Positions 52,603 to 64,000 of a DNA stretch of 64,000 nt are shown piece after piece. The notes below the pieces were generated by a model, which was not told the DNA's origin, did no database searches, and saw only the letters and a program-made list of their open reading frames with translations. The translations under genes were made by a program, and so were the position numbers. Source of the DNA: Pogonophryne albipinna. Its lineage: Eukaryota; Chordata; Actinopteri; Perciformes; Artedidraconidae. Each line of letters opens with the position of its first letter. The first letter of the stretch is position 1. The stretch spans positions 18,563,534-18,627,533 of the forward strand of contig CM053256.1 of the NCBI GenBank assembly GCA_028583405.1. Reading direction: 5' to 3'.

Positions 52603-53350
52603 ATTGATGATAAGTGTGAGTAAGAGAGAAGGAATACAAGTGAAAGATCCGAGAAGAGAAACTGAAGTTTTGGTAATCGGAGAAGTGTATCAGGTTCCAG
52701 CGTCTACTACAGCATGGAATCATGGGTATGGGGCTGGCGATGGCCAAATGACGACGAGGGGGAGAGGGTGTGGGGGTGTCAGAGCAGAGAGGGACAAAGT
52801 AGGACAGAAAACAAGGACTGAGGGAAGGGGGGCCTCATGCCCTGAACTTGAACTTGGAGCTGATGGGGTTGTGGAGAGGGGAGGTCTAGGGTCAAGTGTT
52901 TAGTGTGGAAGGAAAAGGAAAACCCAGCTGAGTGACACCTACATCTCAGAGACGGATGGGGGATAGGGGGCCATTTAGCAAGCTTACTTGCGGGGGCCAT
53001 TTCGCCATCGTTTTCAAACATTGGAACCTTAAAGAGAGTCAATTTTGGTATTTTTCTTGCTTTGTAAAACACAATCTTAATCTTTATATATGGGGACAGA
53101 CTCCTTTTTGGATCATGGTGCATTAATTAAGGAACACGACATGACTCATGGGTAAATTAAACACTTCAAGGTTGTTATTTTGTCTTGAAATGGCCCTGAT
53201 TGGGAAGGAGAATTAAAATAGGCAGAAGATATAGAGTTTATTAAAAGAAGGTTTGCAAGACGGCATCAAGGTGATGTCTTATTTGCGACACACAAACATT
53301 GCCTCTGAGTTCGGAGGGGTAAAATAGGTCAACATCGATGACCATCCTAC

Positions 53351-53425
53351 CTTAGTCTGGAGATAGTGGGGGTAGTAGTAGGTGTAGTGGGGGTACATTG
53401 GCTGCTGCTCCAAACGTTTTCCCAT
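53351..53425 (-). CDS. rbms3: RBMS3 coding exon 1 (start codon and 25 residues)
   Basis: Read on the minus strand, the ATG at 53425-53423 opens 25 codons beginning MGKRLEQQPMYPHY and ending PHYLQTK. The exon ends at an AAG codon followed by the donor GTAGGATGG (53350 downward), so the junction is phase 0. The peptide is the Tyr/Pro/His-rich N-terminal tail typical of RBMS3, with a run of three tyrosines. The start is supported by an in-frame TGA at 53516-53518, 90 nt upstream, with no in-frame ATG between. An acceptor-like pyrimidine tract with CAG near 53456-53468 in the leader leaves open an upstream noncoding exon. Confidence 0.95.
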
Positions 53426-54700
53426 GTAGCTGGAATCCAAATGAAGGTCCTGGAAGCTGGAGAGAGAAGCTCGCAGGTGAGGGAACGACCACTCCAGGGG
53501 GGCGGCCAGTGTCCTTCAGACGAGTGGGGGACGTAGAGAGAGAAACGTTCTCCTCTTACTGAGGTGTGTGATAAGCACACAGAGGAAGGGAAGGATAAGA
53601 CGACAGATCGTACTTGGGATTTCAGTCCGTCTACTTGTCTGGGAGCTCACAAAGAGAGACAGAGAGAATCCAGAGAAGCCGCAAAAAAGGAGTTGGGGTA
53701 GAAGGAGGTGAGGAGAGATATTAAATGGGTATAGCAGCATGAAACAGAAAGCAAAAGGGGAATTGAAAAGCAGGACAGAGAGAGGGTAAAAGGAGAAGGG
53801 AGAAGAGGAGGAGGAGGAGGAGGAGGAGGAGGAGGAGGAGGAGGAGGAGGAATGGATGGGATCCGGTTGCCGGTTCCTTGCACTCTCCGCTCTAAAAATC
53901 AGACCCACTCTTCTTCTCTGCTGCCCTCAACATACCCTGCAATTTGCTTTCTCCGGTGCCCCTTGCTCTTCTCTGTCTCCTTCTCTCTTCCCGTGTATCC
54001 GTTTCCCTGTGTCTCTCTCTCTCTCTCTCGCACCAGACGAGAGCCCAATCCCACCGGGAGCTGGGCTGTATCCTGGGGAACACACACTGTCCTCCGCTGC
54101 TATCCTCAAAGGACAGTGAAATCAGCGATGAACTTACACAGAGGAGGACGAGGAGGAGGACGAGGAGAGAGCTGAAGCTGTGACTGCCTTTCTTCTCACT
54201 CTCTCTTACTCCCTCCCTCTTTTGTTAAGCTCCAGGGGACGGATAGGTAGATATGGCAGGAGCCTGGCTTGGAGGATGAGCAAAAGAAAAAAGCCTCTGT
54301 GAGAACTCCTCTGGCTCGGGGAGAAGCAGATAGTCCTATCCAGACGCGCTCTCACACAGAGGAAAATCCCCTCTGATCCACAAGGTGCCTCCTCCAACTC
54401 TTTTGCTTTTCTTCCCCTCTGCGACCCCTCTCTTTTCTTCTCAAGCTCCTTCTCCCTGACCGCTTGTTTCCCACTGTGCCTGGCAGCCGTCACTGTGTGT
54501 GAGGTGGTGGTGGTGGTGTGTGTAGTGTGTTGTGTGGCTGTTGCCGTCTGCTCCACTCTGCGTGGTGAGGCAGAGAGGGGCTCGGCTTCAGCGCAGCTAT
54601 GCTCCTCCCTCCCTCTCTCTCTCTCTCTCTCTCTTCCTCCCCTCTGTCTGTGTCTCTCTCTCCCTCTGTGTTTTTCATGGAACTATAGAACAGTGGGAGT
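53426..54700 (-). promoter_or_regulatory. rbms3: Probable RBMS3 5' leader and promoter region
   Basis: This segment lies directly upstream of the RBMS3 start codon and is more G+C-rich than the introns. It has scattered CpG, a (GAG)n tract at 53803-53850, and CT runs at 54012-54030 and 54611-54632. No clear TATA box at a defensible distance was found, so I cannot place the transcription start. Position is the main argument. Several open frames here come only from the trinucleotide and CT repeats. The extent of the 5' UTR, and whether it contains an intron, need transcript data. Confidence 0.45.
53803..53850. repeat. (GAG)n trinucleotide microsatellite
   Basis: About sixteen uninterrupted GAG/GGA units, read as CCT/CTC in the RBMS3 sense strand. 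It sits about 380 nt above the start codon, so it may be in the 5' UTR or core promoter. Confidence 0.95.
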
Positions 54701-54728
54701 GGTTGGTCCTGCCCTCGCTCAAGCCCTG

Positions 54729-57390
<2,662 letters not shown>

Positions 57391-57530
57391 CAATCAATCA
57401 ATCAATCAATGTTTATTTATATAGCCCAAATGTTACATTTGTCTCAGTGGACTTCACAGTTTGTACAGAATATCAGTATGACAATACGACACCCTCTGTC
57501 CTTAGACCCTCACATACGATCCGCTCCTAT
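57391..57530. repeat. Dispersed-repeat fragment headed by (CAAT)n
   Basis: Five CAAT-type units followed by GTTTATTTATATAGCCCAAA and TTTGTCTCAGTGGACTTCAC. It looks like the reversed 3' end of a non-LTR element or SINE common in percomorph fishes (recalled). The far boundary is uncertain. Confidence 0.6.
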
Positions 57531-60174
<2,644 letters not shown>

Positions 60175-60496
60175 CTGGTTAACAGCGGTGGGAGGAGTAC
60201 TCATATCTTGTAATTCAGTAAAAGTAGAAGTACCAGAGTGTAGGAATACTCTGTTACAAGCAAAGTTCCTGCATTCAAAATGTTACTCAAGTAAAAGTAC
60301 AAAAGTATCAGTATCAAAATATACTTAAAGAACCAAAAGTAAAAGTACTCATTCTGCAGATTGGTCCATTTCAGAATAATATATATCATGTGTTTTGATT
60401 ATAATTATTGATCATTAAAGTGTTATCAAAGCTGGTAAAGGTGCAGCTAGTTTTAATGACTTTGTATACTAAGTTAAAATCAACATACACAGAAGG

Positions 60497-61288
60497 TTGG
60501 TGACACAGGTTGGAAACAAAAAGTCCAAAAGCATCTGTTTGAGTTTGTCGAATTTAACAGAAGTTCCGCGTGCTCCACGGTTTATCACGGGCGGTCAGAG
60601 TGATAGTATATCCAACACACTTAAACTGGCTCTATTAAATGTCAGGTCTTTAGCAGGTAAATCATTTTTAATCAATGATTTTATCACCAAGCACAATCTG
60701 GATTTTATGTTTTTAACTGAAACTTGGTTAGACCAAAACAACAGCACAGCTGTTCTTATAAAATCAACCCCTCCCAACTTTAATTCTATGAGTCAGGCAA
60801 GACTGCATAAGAAAGGGGGTGGAGTAGCTATTTTGTGTAATGATTTATTTCAATGCAAGCAGACTATGTATGGGAACTTTGCTTCTTTTGAATATGTGGC
60901 CCTTCAGTTGAAATGCTCCTCTCGAGCTCTTTTCCTAAACATCTATAGACCACCCAAATACTGTGCAAGTTTTTTTGATGATTTTACCGAGTTGCTGTCT
61001 ATAGTGTGTATTGACTTTGACCGTCTAGTCATCGTTGGTGATTTTAATATACTTGTTGACAACCCTCAGGACAGAGGGGCTAAAGAACTGTTGTGTGTTA
61101 TCGATAATTATGAACTGACTCAGCATGTGACGGAGCCCACGCACAATAAGGGGCACACTCTGGACTTAATTATCTCAAAGGGTCTGAACATTTCTAAGCT
61201 TGTGGTGACTGATGGAGCACTCTCTGATCATTCCTGTGTTTTCTTTGAGAGCTCTATTCCGTCCATACAATTGTTAAGACAGAGGTAA
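60497..61288 (+). pseudogene. L2-type LINE endonuclease domain
   Basis: A 263-codon open segment carries the exonuclease-endonuclease-phosphatase motifs in order: LLNVRSLAGK (about residue 45), FLTETWLD (about 72), a GGGVAIL strand, IVGDFNILVD (about 180) and LSDHSCVFF (about 245). These include the catalytic Asn, Glu, Asp/Asn and His positions of LINE APE-type endonucleases, which nick target DNA. The frame ends at TAA 61286-61288 and the downstream linker continues in shifted frames. Confidence 0.85.
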
Positions 61289-61659
61289 CCACTAGACGTC
61301 ACTTAACTGAAAATGCACAGGAAATGTTTGCTCTTATTTATACTCCCTCAACCGCCCTTGCTAACTACTCAGTAAATGAGCTAGTTGATCATTTTAATTC
61401 TAAAATAACAAATGTCATGGATACCATTGCTCCCATTAAAACAAAGGAAGTATCTAGCGAGAAAATATCTCCATGGAGAAAAGCCATGACCGTGAGAACA
61501 GAAAAAACTGAGTGCAGAAAAGCTGAACGCAGGTGGAGAAAAACAAATCTCCAAGTTTACTTCTAAATATATAAAGAGAGACTCTGCTTCTATAATCAGG
61601 AAATAAAAAAGGCACGACAATCGTTCTTCTCTGACATCATTACCAAAAATAAAAACAAC

Positions 61660-63144
61660 TTGCGTGCCTTGTTTGCTACCGTCGACAGACTAACAAACCC
61701 CCCAGTGTCGGTAGCTTCTGAATTTCTATCCACCAGGGCCTGCAATGACTTTGCCTCCTTCTTCACTGATAAAATTCAGAAAATCAGACAGGCAGTCAGT
61801 GCCTCTGCATCAGGTACAGCAAATGTGTTGTCCCTGTGTTCACCTAAAGCCAATTCAGACATCGTGTCACAATTCCGTCTGATAAATGCTAAAGATCTGG
61901 AAGACATTATTCAACATCTGAAATCCTCCTCCTGTAGCCTCGATATTATCCCATTGTTTGGCCTCAGATATACTACACATAGTAAACAACTCTCTCCACT
62001 CGGGTGTATTTCCACAGGCCCTGAAAACTGCAGTAATTAAACCGCTCCTCAAAAAGCATAACCTAGACGCAACCGTAATGAATAATTACAGGCCAATATC
62101 AAACCTTCCGTTTTTAAGCAAATTGATTGAAAAAGTTGTTTTTCAACAGTTGAGTAATTTCATGTTTTTAACTGACGGTTTTGATGTGTTTCAGTCGGGC
62201 TTTCGACCAAACCACAGCACTGAGACTGCTCTTGTTAAGGTCTTAAATGACATCCATTTAAACACAGACAGTGGCAGAATATCAGTGTTAGTATTATTAG
62301 ATATCAGCGCTGCCTTTGATACTGTTGACCACAACATATTGCTAGACCGTCTAGAAAACTGAGTGGGAGTTTCAGAAACAGCACTAAATTGGTTTATTTC
62401 CTACTTAAAGGACAGACAAAACTTTGTCTCAATAGGCAATTACAAATCAACCATGACAAATATGTCATGCGGGGTTCCTCAAGGCTCTATCTTAGGACCT
62501 TTGCTTTTTAATATCTATATGCTACCACTGGCTCAAATTATTAAAAAACAGTGATCTAAGCTATCACATCTATGCAGACGACACCCAGATTTATTTTAAA
62601 ATTACACCGAGAGACTACTCTCCGATTAGAACACTGAGCAAGTGCATTGAGCACATCAATGACTGGATTACTCAGAACTTTCTCCAATTGAACAAACAAA
62701 AAACTGAGATCATTGTTTTTGGAGCAAAGAAGGACCGATTAAAAGTAATCGCAGAGCTTCAGTCGGCAGACTACAAAGTAACCCATAAAGCTAGAAATCT
62801 AGGTGTAATGATGGACTCAGACCTGAATTTCAACAGTCACATTACAACAGTCATTAGGTCTGCATACTACCACCTGAAGAACATATCTAGGATTAAAAAA
62901 CTAATGTCACAACAGGACTTAGAAAAGCTTGTCCATGCTTTCATCTTCAGTAGACTAGACTACTGTAATGGTGTCTTCACAGGGCTGAGAAAAAAATCCA
63001 TCAGAAAGCTGCAGCTGATTCAGAACGCTGCTGCACATGTCCTCACTAACACTAAAAGAGTGGATCACATCAGTCCGGTTCTGAAGTCTTTACACTGGCT
63101 TCCAGTCGACCAAAGAATTAATTTTAAAATACTATTGCTAGTTT
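61660..63144 (+). pseudogene. L2-type LINE reverse transcriptase domain, broken
   Basis: Motifs in order: AVIKPLLKKHNLD (about 62030), NYRPISNLPFLSKLIEKVV, FQSGFRPNHSTETAL, VLLDISAAFDTVDHNIL (about 62290-62340), GVPQGSILGPLLFNIY (about 62470-62520), YADDTQIYF (about 62570) and LHWLPVDQRINFKILLLVFK (about 63090-63150). This is the Jockey-superfamily RT of the L2/CR1 type. A frameshift lies near 61945, a TGA at 62360-62362 replaces the usual Trp of a LENWVG motif, and another shift lies near 62550. The C-terminal end is cut off by foreign sequence. Confidence 0.87.
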
Positions 63145-63360
63145 TTAAAGGTCCCATGTCATGCTTTACCCGTCCCCTTGTGTGTTATGAAGGATTTTAT
63201 GCATGTAAACGGTGTGCAGATTCAAAACCCTCAAAGTACACCCTGTGGCGAGTAAAACTCTAACACAGAAAATACCTCCCCAAAACGCCTCATTGGAGAT
63301 ACGTCACTATCCATTTGATTCTTCCGGGTACATCATGATGTCATGTCGTCCCCCGGAACG
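63145..63360. mobile_element. Probable MITE fragment inside the L2 LINE
   Basis: Starts TTAAAGGTCCCATGTCATGC, an end type seen in fish TTAA-flanked MITEs (recalled), and includes GATACGTCACTATCC and CATCATGATGTCATGTCG. The matching inverted right end is missing. It replaces roughly the last 50-60 codons of the LINE that survive in the fragment at 33051. The right boundary is approximate. Confidence 0.5.
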
Positions 63361-64000
63361 AAATGGACAATTTTTTATGCCTGTTTTTAAATTCCATTTA
63401 ATAATGTGTTTATGCTGTATTTATTCTTAAATGTCTTTTGTTTTTATTTTTGCAAAGCACTTTGAATTGTCGCGTGCTGAAAGGTGCTATATAAATAAAA
63501 TTGCCTTGCCTTGCCTATACTGCAGGGTAGCTTGTGAATTTACTCCAGGTGTAACTAAAGTCTGATTTAAGTGTTGATTATATTTCAAATAATTAATCAA
63601 AATCTGTAAAGTAACTAAAGTTATTTAATAAATGTAGTAGAATAAAAGTACACCATTTACCTCTGAACTGTAATGGAGTAGAAGGTCTATACTAAATACA
63701 AAATATTTAAATACTCAAGTAAACTACAAGTATCTCAACATTTTACTTAAGTACAATACTTGAGTACATTTACTTAGTTACTTTACACCACTGCTGGTTA
63801 GTACATGCAACACCTGGAAACTCACCCAGTAATGCCATTTAATGACACACTTTTATATAGCACTTATTGTGCCGCTGACCATGACAGTCAGCAGTGGTTT
63901 CACGTGATTTGAAATGGGTTGCATAGGCTTCAGTTCATAATGGACACAAACAATAAGGAGATTAAAGGAGGAGGAAAACGTGTGATGTCTCAGCCAATGA

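Larger units (their letters stand above)
60471..63515 (+). mobile_element. L2-clade LINE inserted in the hAT element, inactivated
   Basis: About 3.05 kb, flanked by TATACT on both sides (60465-60470 and 63516-63521), splitting the hAT sequence. It encodes an AP-type endonuclease then a reverse transcriptase and ends in the tail GTGCTATATAAATAAAATTG with CCTTG repeats. Both domains carry frameshifts or stops. Near the coding end (63145 to about 63360) the LINE sequence is replaced by foreign DNA starting TTAAAGGTCCCATGTCATGC, which resembles a fish MITE end. The 3' UTR resumes after that. Confidence 0.87.
60183..63793. mobile_element. hAT-type MITE split by an L2 LINE
   Basis: The left end CAGCGGTGGGAGGAGTACTC and right end (inverted CAGTGGTGTAAAGTAACTAA) have the AGTA/AAGTAC-rich subterminal sequence typical of a widespread fish hAT MITE (recalled). 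CTGGTTAA (60175-60182) and CTGGTTAG (63794-63801) flank it, an 8-bp duplication with one mismatch. Without the LINE the hAT body is about 560 bp, and the two halves join at TATACT. No transposase frame. Confidence 0.85.

Noticed and set aside
53516..53908. Minus-strand frame with a poly-Ser run upstream of RBMS3
   Set aside because: The serine run comes from the (GAG)n array, it is not in frame with the RBMS3 start, and a TGA at 53516-53518 closes the RBMS3 frame.

Overview
This is vertebrate, almost certainly teleost fish, genomic DNA. The evidence is a spliced vertebrate gene with very long introns, ten dinucleotide GT/CA arrays of more than 100 bp, and fish-type DNA transposons (hAT elements and MITEs) together with L1 and L2-type LINEs. 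Some repeat heads and tails look like those of spiny-rayed (percomorph) fishes, but that placement is inference. Nothing bacterial or viral was seen: no operons, CRISPR arrays, phage or endogenous retroviral genes.

The only host gene I can support is the 5' part of RBMS3 (RNA-binding motif, single-stranded-interacting protein 3), on the minus strand. Exon 1 (53351-53425, start codon at 53425), exon 2 (13455-13633) and exon 3 (2388-2446) have consensus splice sites and compatible phases. Joined, they encode the N-terminal tail and the first half of RRM1. Intron 1 is about 39.7 kb and intron 2 about 11.0 kb. Exon 4, carrying the RNP1 motif of RRM1, was not found and should lie beyond position 1. 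The 5' leader and promoter lie just above 53425, in a segment rich in GAG/CT repeats. From about 54.9 kb to 64 kb is 5' flanking DNA.

The introns and flank hold several well-delimited transposable elements. At 7.39-9.18 kb three DNA transposons are nested, each with its target-site signature. A 1.9 kb element with 36-bp perfect inverted ends is at 16.08-18.01 kb, and a 0.64 kb inverted-repeat element is at 20.2-20.9 kb. A 5.1 kb minus-strand L1 with both ends and a 10-bp target duplication is at 27.0-32.1 kb. A 1.6 kb hAT-like element holding an L2 3' fragment is at 32.3-33.9 kb. A TTAA-ended MITE is at 51.3 kb. In the 5' flank, an L2-clade LINE (60.5-63.5 kb) is inserted inside a hAT element (60.18-63.79 kb). 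All retroelement reading frames are broken.

Most other open reading frames arise from microsatellites or chance. The observations most worth checking are the nested transposons, the oppositely oriented CA and GT arrays that could fold into a long RNA hairpin in the RBMS3 transcript, the tandem acceptor at exon 2, and a lineage-specific Gly/His-rich linker. No previously undescribed biological system was identified.
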